Source: SHZL01 sp963708905 (GTDB taxonomy: Bacteria; Pseudomonadota; Gammaproteobacteria; Xanthomonadales; SZUA-36). From it: a stretch of DNA of 64,000 nucleotides. The stretch spans positions 57,155 to 121,154 of the forward strand of contig CAVPUV010000078.1 of NCBI GenBank assembly GCA_963708905.1. The letters are read 5' to 3'. Under the pieces are notes generated by a model. The model was not told where the DNA came from. It searched no databases and was given only the letters and a program-made list of their open reading frames with translations. Every line of letters begins with the position of its first letter. The stretch's first letter is position 1. A program made the translations under genes and the position numbers. Shown here one piece after another: positions 24,771-34,480 of this stretch.

Positions 24771-26798
24771 ATGGAAAGCATGACTCTAATTGTCACGGAC
24801 AAATCTCCTGAATTAGCGGAACGCATCAATTCCCTGCTTCGCAATTCAGGAATTAAAATTCATGTAACAAACGTCAACAAAGCTGTGGACATCAAGCGGG
24901 CGCTGGATCAAGCCTGCCCTCTTTTGATCATCTATGCCAATGCGGATGCAACAACTGCCAGCCTGGAAGAAGTAAGCGCCCTGGCGAATGAGTATGCGGT
25001 CCCTTTTGCGCTTTATTCTGATTTTCAAAATCCGGTTGAACTGATCAAGACTCTGAAAACAACGGCCTGTCTCGTAATACACTCTGAACATGAGACTCAA
25101 CTGAAAGACACGGTCAAGCACCTGGTGGCACGTTATGAACTCCACCGGAATCAGCGGCAGCAACGAAGCCAGCTGGAAGAATTGGAGCACCGCTACAACC
25201 TGTTGCTCGACAGTGCCCGGGACGCGATGGCGTACATCCATGAAGGACTCCATGTCTATGCCAACCGGGCCTACCTGGAGGCTATGCGGGTTACAGATAT
25301 TTCCGCGATTGCCGGACTGTCCTTGTTGGAATTCATGCAGGCTGAAGGTGTGGATCTGAAAAAAGTTTTGCGCAGCCTGTCCAGGGGAGAGTTTCCGCAA
25401 GATCCACTGGAGGTTGCCATTACCCGTCCAGACGGAACCTCGTTCACCGCTCATCTGGCATTTTCACCCGCGCGTTTTAACGGTGAATCGTGCACACAGA
25501 TGTTGGTGCATGAGTGCGATGCCGTGGCCGGCTTGACCGCTGAGTTGGAAAGGATGCGCAGCACTGATCCACTGACACAACTCAGAAACAGGCGCTCTTT
25601 CGCTGATAAATTGGAATCGGCGCTTGCCGAGCCGCGTTCTGTGGATTCTGTTTCAGCGATTCTCTACGTAGAGCCCGATGGCGTATCGGACCTGCAAGAT
25701 GAATTCGACGCGGCCGGCATGGATGCCGTTATTGCTGACCTGGCACTTGTGCTGAAATCATGCCTCGGCACTCAGGACGAAGCTGCTCGCATCAGTGAGT
25801 ACAGTTTCGCCGTTCTGACGAAACAAGCGAATATGGAAAAAGTCGAGGCGCTGGCAGGGAAAATACTCAAGGCTTATTGTGAGCACCTGGTGGAAATCGA
25901 AGACAAATCGATATCGGTATCGTGCAGCATCGGTATCGCCACGCTGGGGCGCCTGGCGAAAAATTCGGTGGAAGTGATTGCTGGCGCCCGCAAGGCCCAG
26001 GCCGAAGCCGCGGAAACGGGCAACCGGGCCGTGATATTCCGCCCGCAATTGACCGCCGTCAGCAGCTTCGATGATGACCGGCAATGGATTGATCGCATAA
26101 AGCTTGCACTCAGCCAACAAGACTTTTATTCGGTACAACACGCCATCATCGACCTTGAAGGTGAAGGCGAGCACTTGATGGAAAACCTGACCTACCTGCG
26201 CGACGCTTCCGGCGATCTGGCGCCGCATCAATACATGGGAATTGCCGATCGCAACGACCTGGCTGGCCGCATTGATCGTCATATCATTCCAAGCTTACTG
26301 AAATCTTTTGTCGAAAGCTCGGACAAGCAAATCATCACCTTGAGCAATAATTCCATACTTGATTATGGTTTTCCCGCCTGGCTGGGCGAACAGATGACTA
26401 AATGTTGTGTTGAAGCCGGTAAAGTGATTATCCAATTCAGCGCCACCGCGGCTCAAGCCAACCTCAAACCAGCTCAGCGGCTGATGAATGAACTGGCGCC
26501 CCTGGGTTGTAAACTATCTATTTCGGAGTTTGATACAGAACGCCGCACGCGAGCCTTGCTCGAACATCTCGGCGCTTCTTACATAAAAATCCACCGTTCA
26601 TTGACGGAAAATCTCACTGGAAACTCCGTCAACCAGGAGGCCATCAGAAAAATAATAGAGACGGCTGAGTCAAAAGGTGTTTGCGTGATAGCCGATGAAG
26701 TAAGCGACACCTCCAGCCTGGCCATCTTGTGGCAATGTGGTGTTAAATTGATTGCGGGTCCGTTTCACAAAGAAAAATCACAGGTTGTCGGCGAGTGA
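24771..26798 (+). CDS. FimX-like protein: receiver-like, PAS, degenerate GGDEF and degenerate EAL domains
   Basis: 675 aa, close to P. aeruginosa FimX (691 aa). Order: receiver-like domain (about 1-125), coiled linker, PAS (about 140-250, NLLLDSARDAMAYI), GGDEF-like domain (about 262-420; starts DPLTQLRNRRSF, but the active GGDEF is replaced by ISEYSF), EAL-like domain (about 435-670; EAL replaced near DLEGEGEHL). It therefore probably binds rather than makes or cleaves c-di-GMP. FimX controls type IV pilus assembly and twitching. The receiver-like domain also lacks a clear phosphorylation site. Start ATG 24771; ATG 24780 is possible. Confidence 0.75.
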   Translation: MESMTLIVTDKSPELAERINSLLRNSGIKIHVTNVNKAVDIKRALDQACPLLIIYANADATTASLEEVSALANEYAVPFALYSDFQNPVELIKTLKTTACLVIHSEHETQLKDTVKHLVARYELHRNQRQQRSQLEELEHRYNLLLDSARDAMAYIHEGLHVYANRAYLEAMRVTDISAIAGLSLLEFMQAEGVDLKKVLRSLSRGEFPQDPLEVAITRPDGTSFTAHLAFSPARFNGESCTQMLVHECDAVAGLTAELERMRSTDPLTQLRNRRSFADKLESALAEPRSVDSVSAILYVEPDGVSDLQDEFDAAGMDAVIADLALVLKSCLGTQDEAARISEYSFAVLTKQANMEKVEALAGKILKAYCEHLVEIEDKSISVSCSIGIATLGRLAKNSVEVIAGARKAQAEAAETGNRAVIFRPQLTAVSSFDDDRQWIDRIKLALSQQDFYSVQHAIIDLEGEGEHLMENLTYLRDASGDLAPHQYMGIADRNDLAGRIDRHIIPSLLKSFVESSDKQIITLSNNSILDYGFPAWLGEQMTKCCVEAGKVIIQFSATAAQANLKPAQRLMNELAPLGCKLSISEFDTERRTRALLEHLGASYIKIHRSLTENLTGNSVNQEAIRKIIETAESKGVCVIADEVSDTSSLAILWQCGVKLIAGPFHKEKSQVVGE

Positions 26799-27699
26799 TG
26801 CTCTGAGTCCGAACAGCCCGCGATTTGCCACGAACTACGTTGGCCGCTTTGCGCCCTCACCCACCGGTGATCTGCATTTTGGATCGTTGGTCACCGCAGT
26901 AGCGAGCTACCTGCAGGCAAAAAAATCCGGTGGCAAGTGGCTTTTGCGCATCGAAGACATTGATCCACCAAGGGAAGTTGCGGGAAGCGCGACAAGAATT
27001 ATCCAGGATCTTGCTCGTTTTGGGCTGATTGCCGACGAGCCAGTATTATTTCAAAGTCGCAGAAGCGAGACCTACACGCAAGCCTGCGAGCAACTCGTGC
27101 AATCGGATCAGGCTTATTGGTGTGGATGCAGTCGAAAAGATTTGCCCCCCACGGGCATTTACCCGGGTACTTGCCGCAACGGAATTCCACCAGGCAGAAA
27201 ACCCCGTGCCATCCGCTTAAAAGTCGGTGCCAGCACCATCCGCTTTCACGACCGGCTGCAAGGCAGGTTGATTGATGATCTGCAAACCACGGTTGGTGAC
27301 TTCGTGATACGACGTGCCGATGGCATATTCGCCTATCAGCTGGCGGTCGTGATTGATGATGCTTTCCAAAATATTACTGAAATTGTCCGCGGCGCCGACT
27401 TGCTTGATTCGACAACGCGGCAAATTTACTTGCAGACCTGCCTGGAATTTCCCATACCGGACTATGTTCACATACCCGTAGCGTTACTGCCCGATGGCAG
27501 CAAATTGAGCAAGAGCAGTCGTTCCGACCCTGTCCGGTGCGAAACCCCAGCTACAGCGCTGAGACTGGCGCTGGCCTTCCTGGGCCACCTGGCGCCACAG
27601 CAGAGTCTGGCCGGCACATGGGACTGGGCGCTGGAAAACTGGTCTTTGAACAAGGTACCCCGAGTCCATGCCCGGCCCGTCACGGCATGCACCAGCTGA
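26785..27699 (+). CDS. gluQ: Glutamyl-Q tRNA(Asp) synthetase
   Basis: About 304 aa. A truncated glutamyl-tRNA synthetase core without anticodon domain: YVGRFAPSPTGDLHFGSL (HIGH-like motif), zinc ligands in CGCSRKD and YPGTC, and KLSKS. It glutamylates queuosine in tRNA(Asp). The start is uncertain: TTG 26785 gives the normal distance to the first motif; TTG 26752 is also open, and no ATG exists. Overlaps the end of the fimX-like gene. Confidence 0.9.
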   Translation: MSASDALSPNSPRFATNYVGRFAPSPTGDLHFGSLVTAVASYLQAKKSGGKWLLRIEDIDPPREVAGSATRIIQDLARFGLIADEPVLFQSRRSETYTQACEQLVQSDQAYWCGCSRKDLPPTGIYPGTCRNGIPPGRKPRAIRLKVGASTIRFHDRLQGRLIDDLQTTVGDFVIRRADGIFAYQLAVVIDDAFQNITEIVRGADLLDSTTRQIYLQTCLEFPIPDYVHIPVALLPDGSKLSKSSRSDPVRCETPATALRLALAFLGHLAPQQSLAGTWDWALENWSLNKVPRVHARPVTACTS

Positions 27700-27715
27700 T
27701 GGTGTTCAGCTGGTG
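27690..27715 (+). other. Hairpin overlapping the gluQ stop codon
   Basis: Nine-base-pair stem CACCAGCTG/CAGCTGGTG (27690-27698, 27707-27715) with 8-nt loop; the TGA stop is inside it. No T-tract follows, so its role as terminator is doubtful. Confidence 0.4.
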
Positions 27716-27744
27716 GGAGTTACGGAGCTCAGTCACGCTATAAT
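27716..27744 (+). promoter_or_regulatory. Possible accA promoter
   Basis: A perfect TATAAT lies at 27739-27744, 28 nt before the accA ATG; the -35 is poor (GGAGTT at 27716-27721). Confidence 0.35.
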
Positions 27745-27771
27745 GGATATACCAAATGATGAGCATGGATC

Positions 27772-28728
27772 ATGAACCCCAATTACCTGGACTTTGAACA
27801 GCCGATTGCGGAACTGCAGGCCAAGATAGATGAATTGCGCAATGTAGGTTCAGACAATGCCATCAATCTGGATGAAGAAATCCAGCGTTTACAGTCCAAG
27901 ATGCGGCAACAGATCAAGAGCATCTTCAGCAACCTTTCACCGTGGCAGATTTCCCAGCTGAGCCGCCACCCATTGCGGCCATATACGCTTGATTACGTCG
28001 AAAAGATTTTTGATGAATTTCACGAGTTGCATGGCGATCGTGCTTTCGCTGATGACCATGCAATCGTTGGGGGACTGGCTCGATTCCGCCAACGGGCGGT
28101 CATGGTCATTGGTCAGCAGAAGGGCCGTGACACTAAAGCCAAGGTGTTTCGCAACTTTGGCATGCCCAGGCCCGAAGGGTATCGCAAGGCATTGAGGCTC
28201 ATGCATATGGCAGCCCGCTTCCGGTTGCCGCTGCTGACGTTCGTTGATACACCGGGTGCTTATCCGGGGGTTGGCGCCGAAGAACGAGGTCAATCGGAAG
28301 CCATCGCAAAAAATCTCCAGATAATGTCGAGGCTCCCGGTACCCGTGATTTGCACCATCATAGGTGAAGGAGGTTCTGGTGGTGCGCTCGCGATTGCCGT
28401 AGGCGATCGCATCAACATGCTTGAATACAGCACCTACTCTGTCATTTCACCGGAAGGTTGCGCTTCCATTTTATGGAAGGAAGCCGCCAACGCCGAAGAA
28501 GCTGCAACTGCTCTGGGAATCACTTCCGATCGCCTCAAGTCGCTGGGCTTGATCGACGAGATCATACCGGAGCCGTTGGGAGGCGCACATAAGGAACCCG
28601 ATGAGGTGGCGGCAAGAATAGCCGATTGCATTGAGCGCCAGCTGGATGAACTCGGGAACATGGCCATAGAGGGTCTGCTGGAATCACGCTACCGAAAACT
28701 ATTGTCCTATGGCGAGTTCCAGGGCTGA
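27772..28728 (+). CDS. accA: Acetyl-CoA carboxylase carboxyltransferase subunit alpha
   Basis: 318 aa, full length. Signature regions: NYLDFEQPI, ELHGDRAFADDHAI, GQQKGRDTK, FVDTPGAYPGVGAEERGQ and GEGGSGGALAI. With AccD it transfers carboxyl from biotin to acetyl-CoA, the first step of fatty acid synthesis. It precedes tilS by 2 bp, the usual accA-tilS pair. Confidence 0.97.
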   Translation: MNPNYLDFEQPIAELQAKIDELRNVGSDNAINLDEEIQRLQSKMRQQIKSIFSNLSPWQISQLSRHPLRPYTLDYVEKIFDEFHELHGDRAFADDHAIVGGLARFRQRAVMVIGQQKGRDTKAKVFRNFGMPRPEGYRKALRLMHMAARFRLPLLTFVDTPGAYPGVGAEERGQSEAIAKNLQIMSRLPVPVICTIIGEGGSGGALAIAVGDRINMLEYSTYSVISPEGCASILWKEAANAEEAATALGITSDRLKSLGLIDEIIPEPLGGAHKEPDEVAARIADCIERQLDELGNMAIEGLLESRYRKLLSYGEFQG

Positions 28729-28730
28729 CT

Positions 28731-30122
28731 GTGAAACCGGAAGTTGGCAGCTTTGCGATTGGGCAATTGCTGCAGCGTCTTGCTATTTTCCCCACACCGC
28801 CCAGATATTGGGTGGGCTTCAGCGGCGGAGCCGACTCCACTGCTCTGCTGGTCGCTTTGAACGAATTGGGTCCGGACCTGGCCGCTGAATTTCATGCCGT
28901 TCATTTCAACCATGGCCTGCAAACAGCAGCAGATGACTGGCAGGCACATTGCCTGTCATTCTGTGAAAAAAAGAATATTCCTCTAATTATTCAACAGCTT
29001 GAATTGGATGTAACGCCAGGCCAAAGCCCGGAAGAGCAAGCCAGACACCAGCGCTATGCTGCTGTCGAAAAATTGTTGGGTGATGGAGAAATATACCTGA
29101 CAGCACATCACGCTGACGACAATGCGGAAACGTTTTTTCTGCATTTGATGCGCGGCAGCGGCATGGACGGATTGGCTGCGATCCCGCCGCTACGAAAAAT
29201 TGGCAAAGGATGGGTGGCTCGTCCTTTGCTTGAGTTCCGCCGCCAAGACCTGGAATTTTTTCTTCGACAGCGCAACATTCCCTGGCTGCAGGACCCTTCA
29301 AATCTAGATCCGGCTTACGACCGTAACTACGTTCGCAACAACCTTTTTCCCGCCCTCGATCAACGCTGGCCCGGGGTGGTAAAGCGTCTTAATCAAACCG
29401 CCAGTCATGCACGGGATTTCACCGCTGTCCTGGCCAGGCTGTTGGCGTCACGGCACGGGAGCCTCATCCTCGATAGCCACACCCTGGCGCTTGAACCTTT
29501 TATTGGCCTCGACCCGGAACTGCAAGCCATGTTGTTACGTCAGTGGTTGCGTGATCAGGAAATCGTCAGCCCGCCCAAACAGCGTCTGCGTGAATTTCTG
29601 AAGCAACTGAAAACTTCGGAACAAGCAGGCAAGCAGCCGGAACTACGGTGGGCCCGGCAGTTGATCAAACGCCACGGCAAGGCTTTATGGTTGCACGAAC
29701 TGCCCTGCCCTGGCCAATGCCCCACCCGGCCATGGACATCCGGCGTGAACCTGGATCTGGGTGCGGATTTCGGACAGATACGTCTATCCGGCAATCCCTC
29801 GGATATTCCTCAGGGCTGGGAGATAGGGCCGAGAAGAAAAGGCGCCAGGATGATGCAACACACAGGAGGTCCAAGGCGTAAATTAAAGGAATTGATGCGA
29901 CAATGCGGATTACCGCCGTGGCTTCGCTCCGCCATCCCTGTGCTCTATTGGCAGGGGGAGGCCGTAGCGCTAGGTGATTGGCTGCTCAGTGCCAAACTTC
30001 AACGTTGGTTGTCGGACAGAAGCTGCGGTTATACCTGGCAGCCCGATCACCCCTTGCTGTGCAAATTGCAATCGGTTAGTGTCCACTCCCTCGACCATGC
30101 AGAATCATTCGATGAGTCATAA
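28731..30122 (+). CDS. tilS: tRNA(Ile)-lysidine synthase
   Basis: 463 aa from GTG 28731. PP-loop SGGADSTALL near residue 27, then HFNHGLQ and the TilS LTAHHADDNAETF segment, and the C-terminal TilS substrate-binding domains (about 210-440; RRKGARMMQHTGGPRRKLKELM). It makes lysidine at position 34 of tRNA(Ile2) so that it reads AUA. Overlaps the xseB start by 11 bp. Confidence 0.95.
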   Translation: MKPEVGSFAIGQLLQRLAIFPTPPRYWVGFSGGADSTALLVALNELGPDLAAEFHAVHFNHGLQTAADDWQAHCLSFCEKKNIPLIIQQLELDVTPGQSPEEQARHQRYAAVEKLLGDGEIYLTAHHADDNAETFFLHLMRGSGMDGLAAIPPLRKIGKGWVARPLLEFRRQDLEFFLRQRNIPWLQDPSNLDPAYDRNYVRNNLFPALDQRWPGVVKRLNQTASHARDFTAVLARLLASRHGSLILDSHTLALEPFIGLDPELQAMLLRQWLRDQEIVSPPKQRLREFLKQLKTSEQAGKQPELRWARQLIKRHGKALWLHELPCPGQCPTRPWTSGVNLDLGADFGQIRLSGNPSDIPQGWEIGPRRKGARMMQHTGGPRRKLKELMRQCGLPPWLRSAIPVLYWQGEAVALGDWLLSAKLQRWLSDRSCGYTWQPDHPLLCKLQSVSVHSLDHAESFDES

Positions 30123-30351
30123 TACGGATCAACAACCTGATTTCGAACAGGCTTTAGTGGAACTCGAAGGCCTGGTGTCCAAACTTGAATCCGGCGAACT
30201 GGGCCTCGATCAATCGCTGGAATACTTCAAACGTGGCGTGGAACTGACCCGCCATTGCCAATCCGTGCTGAACCAGGCACAACAAACGGTTGAACTTCTG
30301 ACTCTTCCCGATGCAGCAGCGGAGCAGGCTTCCATTGAAGAATCTGAATGA
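30112..30351 (+). CDS. xseB: Exodeoxyribonuclease VII small subunit
   Basis: 79 aa from ATG 30112 (ATG 30097 possible). DFEQALVELEGLVSKLESGELGLDQSLEYFKRGVEL-type sequence is the XseB signature, split here by normal variation. It partners with XseA, which is not in this window. Overlaps tilS upstream and ispA downstream, so the tilS-xseB-ispA-dxs set is probably translated from one message. Confidence 0.95.
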   Translation: MSHNTDQQPDFEQALVELEGLVSKLESGELGLDQSLEYFKRGVELTRHCQSVLNQAQQTVELLTLPDAAAEQASIEESE

Positions 30352-31228
30352 TACCGCCGTGGTCGTTGCCGCCTGGCAGCAACGTTTTGAGAACGTGCTC
30401 GACCAAAAACTGCCGGCGGCAGATCTGGAGCCACAGCTTTTGCACCAGGCCATGCGCTACTCGTCGCTGTGCGGTGGCAAGCGCATTCGCCCGATGCTGG
30501 TTTATGCCTCCGGACAGGCCCTCGGTCTTGGCCTTGAGCAGCTTGACGCGGTTGCCACCGCCATAGAACTGATACATGCCTATTCCTTGATCCACGACGA
30601 CCTGCCGGCGATGGATGATGACGATCTGCGGCGCGGCCGGGCCACCTGTCATCTGGCGTTTGATGAAGCGACGGCGATTCTTGCCGGTGACGCATTACAG
30701 GCGCTCGCTTTCCGCACCCTTGCTGATGGCTTGCCACAACAGCCAGGTATTACGGTGAAATTGGTCAGCGAACTGGCCATCGCTTGTGGTTCCAGTGGCA
30801 TGGCGGGGGGACAGGTGCTTGACCTGCAAGCCACGGGGCAAGCACCGGATATTATGGAACTCGAGTACATCCATGAACTTAAAACCGGCGCCCTTATTCG
30901 AGCTGCGGTGGTAGCACCGGCATGGATTGCACGCTCGGATCCGGGTACTCTGGAAACCCTCAACCAATTTGGGGGCTACGTCGGGCTGGGATTCCAGATA
31001 CGTGATGACATTCTCGATGTAACGGGCGATGCGGTCAACATGGGAAAAAGCGCCCATGCCGACGCGGAACGGGACAAGCCCACGTTCCCATCCCTGATTG
31101 GGCTGGATGCATCGCAAGAGCGTGCAGCCACGCTGCGAGATGAAGCTTTGGCCTGTCTGGAAGGCCTGTCGGGTGATACATCCGCACTGGCGTGGCTGGC
31201 TGAGTACATGATCAGCCGGGATCGTTAG
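30335..31228 (+). CDS. ispA: Farnesyl diphosphate synthase
   Basis: 297 aa from TTG 30335 (GGAG about 10 nt upstream), overlapping xseB by 17 bp. The first Asp-rich motif is IHDDLPAMDDDDLRRGR and the second IRDDILD. GGKRIRP binds IPP. It condenses DMAPP/GPP with IPP. Located between xseB and dxs, the standard isoprenoid cluster. Confidence 0.95.
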   Translation: MKNLNDTAVVVAAWQQRFENVLDQKLPAADLEPQLLHQAMRYSSLCGGKRIRPMLVYASGQALGLGLEQLDAVATAIELIHAYSLIHDDLPAMDDDDLRRGRATCHLAFDEATAILAGDALQALAFRTLADGLPQQPGITVKLVSELAIACGSSGMAGGQVLDLQATGQAPDIMELEYIHELKTGALIRAAVVAPAWIARSDPGTLETLNQFGGYVGLGFQIRDDILDVTGDAVNMGKSAHADAERDKPTFPSLIGLDASQERAATLRDEALACLEGLSGDTSALAWLAEYMISRDR

Positions 31229-31252
31229 CCTCCAAGACCATGCAGCGTTAAA

Positions 31253-33175
31253 ATGGACTACATGAATCCGCAACATTACCCCCTGTTGAGCAATATCAGT
31301 TGTCCGGCCGATCTGCGGGAACTGGATGAAGCCCAGCTGCCACAAGCCGCCGATGAACTGCGCCGCTTCCTGATCGAGTCAGTTGCCAGCAGCGGAGGGC
31401 ATTTTGGCGCCGGCCTGGGTTGTGTCGAACTGACTGTGGCACTGCACTATCTGTATGACACTCCCTTTGACCGGATCGTGTGGGATGTAGGTCACCAGGC
31501 CTACCCACACAAGATTCTATGTGGCCGCGCCGAACGCATCAGAACCATCAAGCAGCTGCAAGGCCTGGCGCCATTTCCCCGGCGCTCGGAAAGTCCGTAC
31601 GACACATTTGGCACAGGACATTCTTCAACCTCCATCAGTGCAGCTCTGGGCATGTCCCTGGCGGCCAAAACCTTGGGCCAAAACCGGCGCTGCGTGGCTG
31701 TTATCGGCGATGGTGCGATGACTGCCGGAATGGCTTATGAAGCCTTGAACCATGGGGGGGACCTGGACTCTGATCTGCTCGTGGTGCTCAATGAAAACCA
31801 GATGTCCATCTCACCCAATGTCGGCGCACTGACCAAGATGCTGGGACGATTGATGAGTGGTCCCACGATCACCGGGATTCGCGAACGCAGCAAGAAATTG
31901 ATGCACCGGGATTCACGCACGTGGCGATTCATGAGCCGCTGGGAAGAGCATATCAAGGGCATGGTGATGCCCAGCACATTGTTTGAAGAGCTGGGTTTCA
32001 ATTACCTCGGTCCGATCGACGGCCATGATCTGCCAACCTTGATTCGCACCATTCGCACGGTACGGGACATCCATGGTCCAAACCTGCTGCATATCATCAC
32101 CGCCAAGGGCAAGGGTTATGCACCGGCGGAAAAAGATCCGGTCAAATATCATGCCGTAGGACCATTTGACCCCAGCAAGGGGATTGAAAAGCAATCCAAG
32201 ACGGGACCTGAAAGGATCAGCTACACAGAAGTATTCGGGCAGTGGCTATGCGACATGGCGGCCATGGAGCCCAGCCTGCTCGCCATCACGCCGGCCATGT
32301 GTGAAGGTTCCGGCATGGTGGAATTCCAGCAAAAATACCCGGATCGCTATTTTGACGTCGGCATCGCCGAACAACACAGTGTCACGCTGGCTGCCGGCAT
32401 GGCATGCGAAGGCGTACATCCGGTCGTGGCGATATACAGCACCTTCCTGCAGCGTGCCTATGATCAACTCATCCACGACGTGGCGCTGCAGAACCTTCCG
32501 GTGCTGTTCGCCATAGACCGGGCGGGACTGGTCGGCCCGGACGGGCCCACGCACGCAGGGAGTTTCGATCTCAGCTATCTGCGCTGTATTCCTAACCTGG
32601 TGGTGATGGCGCCGGCAGATGAAAATGAATGCCGAAAAATGCTTTACACCGGCTTTCGCCACCACGGCCCGGCAGCGGTGCGCTACCCGCGCGGCAGCGG
32701 TCCGGGTGTGACCACAGAGAAAGCCATGACGGAATTGACCATCGGCAAGTCGCATTTAGTCCGCAGCGGCTGGACTATTGCCATCCTGGCGTTTGGCAGC
32801 ATGGTGCAAGCCTGCCGTTCCATTGCAGACCGTATCGACGCCACCCTGATCAATATGCGCTTTGTAAAACCCCTGGATCGCGACGCGATCATGCTGGCAG
32901 CTCGCGAGCATGCCTGCCTGGTCACCGTGGAGGAAAATGCTCTGGCCGGGGGCGCGGGCAGCGCGGTAAATGAAGTCCTGGCCGCAGCGGGAATCAGCAT
33001 TCCGGTGCTGAACATCGGCTTGGGAGACACATTCATTGATCACGGCACCAGAGAGGAATGTCTGCAGCAGGCTGGTCTCGACAGCGCCGGCATACAGGCG
33101 CAAATAGACCAGTTTCTGCTGCTGCTTGAGCCCGGCAAAGCAGCCTATAACCCAACCGTTCAGATCAGGGGTTAA
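31253..33175 (+). CDS. dxs: 1-deoxy-D-xylulose-5-phosphate synthase
   Basis: 640 aa, full length. Transketolase-like: HFGAGLGCVELTVALHYL, GHSSTSISAALG, thiamine diphosphate motif VIGDGAMTAGMAYEALNHGG, and RAGLVGPDGPTHAG. It makes DXP from pyruvate and glyceraldehyde 3-phosphate, the entry to the MEP pathway, which feeds IspA encoded just upstream. ATG 31253, 24 bp after ispA. Confidence 0.97.
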   Translation: MDYMNPQHYPLLSNISCPADLRELDEAQLPQAADELRRFLIESVASSGGHFGAGLGCVELTVALHYLYDTPFDRIVWDVGHQAYPHKILCGRAERIRTIKQLQGLAPFPRRSESPYDTFGTGHSSTSISAALGMSLAAKTLGQNRRCVAVIGDGAMTAGMAYEALNHGGDLDSDLLVVLNENQMSISPNVGALTKMLGRLMSGPTITGIRERSKKLMHRDSRTWRFMSRWEEHIKGMVMPSTLFEELGFNYLGPIDGHDLPTLIRTIRTVRDIHGPNLLHIITAKGKGYAPAEKDPVKYHAVGPFDPSKGIEKQSKTGPERISYTEVFGQWLCDMAAMEPSLLAITPAMCEGSGMVEFQQKYPDRYFDVGIAEQHSVTLAAGMACEGVHPVVAIYSTFLQRAYDQLIHDVALQNLPVLFAIDRAGLVGPDGPTHAGSFDLSYLRCIPNLVVMAPADENECRKMLYTGFRHHGPAAVRYPRGSGPGVTTEKAMTELTIGKSHLVRSGWTIAILAFGSMVQACRSIADRIDATLINMRFVKPLDRDAIMLAAREHACLVTVEENALAGGAGSAVNEVLAAAGISIPVLNIGLGDTFIDHGTREECLQQAGLDSAGIQAQIDQFLLLLEPGKAAYNPTVQIRG

Positions 33176-33792
33176 CGCTGCAACGCAGCCAATTGCCTGT
33201 CATGCCACCTCGCCAGCAGCGGGATGGCGCAACATGCGCCGGCCAGAGCGAAGAACATGTCTGACTGCGTATCCCAAATATAACCCTGGGTTCCGAGGAA
33301 AGATTCGGCTGCGTCTTCGCTGAACAGGGCCACCCACCACTCAATGAGTTCATACAAGGCGCTGATGGCCAGACAAATGGATACAACAATGAATGACAGC
33401 CATGCTCCATGCGCAAGCACGCGATTTCGCAGCAGTATCTCCCTGGTAATGATGGCCGGAATGAATCCCTGGGCGAAGTGCCCCAGCTTGTCGTAATTGT
33501 TACGCGAACCCCCGGTCACGTCCCGCAGCCAGTCGCCCACGGGTACTTCGGCGTAAGTATAGTGTCCCCCAAGCATGAGAATGATGGCGTGCGCCAGTAT
33601 CAGGACATAAGCCAGGGTGGTGAGTGGAAAAGAATGGCGCGTGAGCACGAGCACGATCAGCGCGATCAGCGCGGGCGTTACCTCCAGCACCCAGGTTGGA
33701 TAATCATGGGGCTTCCAGGCTGACCACAGCAATACGGCAAAGAACAGTGACAGCCATATGATTCTTTGAATCATCATTGCAAACCCGCCCAT
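33172..33792 (-). CDS. DUF2238 (YjdF-like) membrane protein
   Basis: 206 aa with about six membrane segments and the DUF2238 pattern: GGHYTYAEVPVGDW, NNYDKLGHFAQGFIPA, ALYELIEWWVAL and AAESFLGTQGYIWDTQSDM. Function unknown. It overlaps the dxs stop by 4 bp convergently. ATG 33777 is an alternative start. Confidence 0.88.
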   Translation of the reverse strand: MGGFAMMIQRIIWLSLFFAVLLWSAWKPHDYPTWVLEVTPALIALIVLVLTRHSFPLTTLAYVLILAHAIILMLGGHYTYAEVPVGDWLRDVTGGSRNNYDKLGHFAQGFIPAIITREILLRNRVLAHGAWLSFIVVSICLAISALYELIEWWVALFSEDAAESFLGTQGYIWDTQSDMFFALAGACCAIPLLARWHDRQLAALQR

Positions 33793-33873
33793 GCTTGCCG
33801 GATAGTGATTTTTACCGGTCCGACCAACCCGACCCGGGTCAGCCCGGAAGCCACCAAATGCCGGCTTTATTAC

Positions 33874-34028
33874 TTAGTGCCCATCCGAAAATGGATGCAC
33901 ACTAACGCGGCACATGGATGTGCCGCCATTTTCGATGACGTAAGTCATTGAAAATGTGAGCGCAGCAAAACCACGTTTTTGCGTAGCGAATCCATAACGG
34001 GCAGGGATGCCCGTTTATGGACAGACAT
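33874..34028 (+). repeat. Five-hairpin repeat element, copy B
   Basis: Inverted copy of the element at 5604-5757, clearly similar over its whole length with scattered changes. Hairpins in order: CATCC/GGATG (about 33882-33896), GCGGCAC-ATGGAT-GTGCCGC (33907-33926), ATTTTCgATG...CATTGAAAAT, a CAAAA-CCACGT-TTTTG stem, and a final stem with loop AGGGAT at 34003-34008. Its right end touches the TAA of the universal stress gene. Several changes in the second-last stem weaken pairing, so this copy looks older or decaying. Confidence 0.85.
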
Positions 34029-34480
34029 TACTTCGCGTCTTGAATACGCACTGCCAGCACGTCACAGTTGGAGCCGTGTAAAACTGAATTGGCTGTCGCT
34101 CCAAGCAACAACTGCACACCCTTTTGCCCATGGGTCCCAAGCACCACCAAATCGGCATTGTTCTCATCGGCGAATCGATGAATCTCCTTGGCCGGCGCGC
34201 CGTTCAGAAAATGCCGGAATTCTGGTGGTATACCGTGCTTTTCGCCGAGCGCGTCAAGTTTGCTTCTGAGCTCAGCCTTGAGGTTTTCCTCCACTTCATT
34301 CATACCTACAAACACCGGCCCGTAGGGTACGACACCCATGTAAACGGAGTCCATGGGCTCCTGCACATAAATGAGATGGATCTTGCCGCCAGTACAGCCG
34401 ACGTCAAGGGCGCGCTGAATGATGATGCTGGACTCAGCACTCAGATCGATTGCTACAGCTATCGTTTTGTATCCTGCCAT
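34028..34480 (-). CDS. Universal stress protein (UspA family)
   Basis: 150 aa from ATG 34480. UspA fold with the ATP-binding G-2x-G-9x-G(S) motif as GTHGQKGVQLLLGATANSV near the C-terminus. E. coli UspA-like stress protein; the ATP site is present but with A replacing S. Its stop codon is the edge of repeat copy B. Confidence 0.9.
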   Translation of the reverse strand: MAGYKTIAVAIDLSAESSIIIQRALDVGCTGGKIHLIYVQEPMDSVYMGVVPYGPVFVGMNEVEENLKAELRSKLDALGEKHGIPPEFRHFLNGAPAKEIHRFADENNADLVVLGTHGQKGVQLLLGATANSVLHGSNCDVLAVRIQDAK

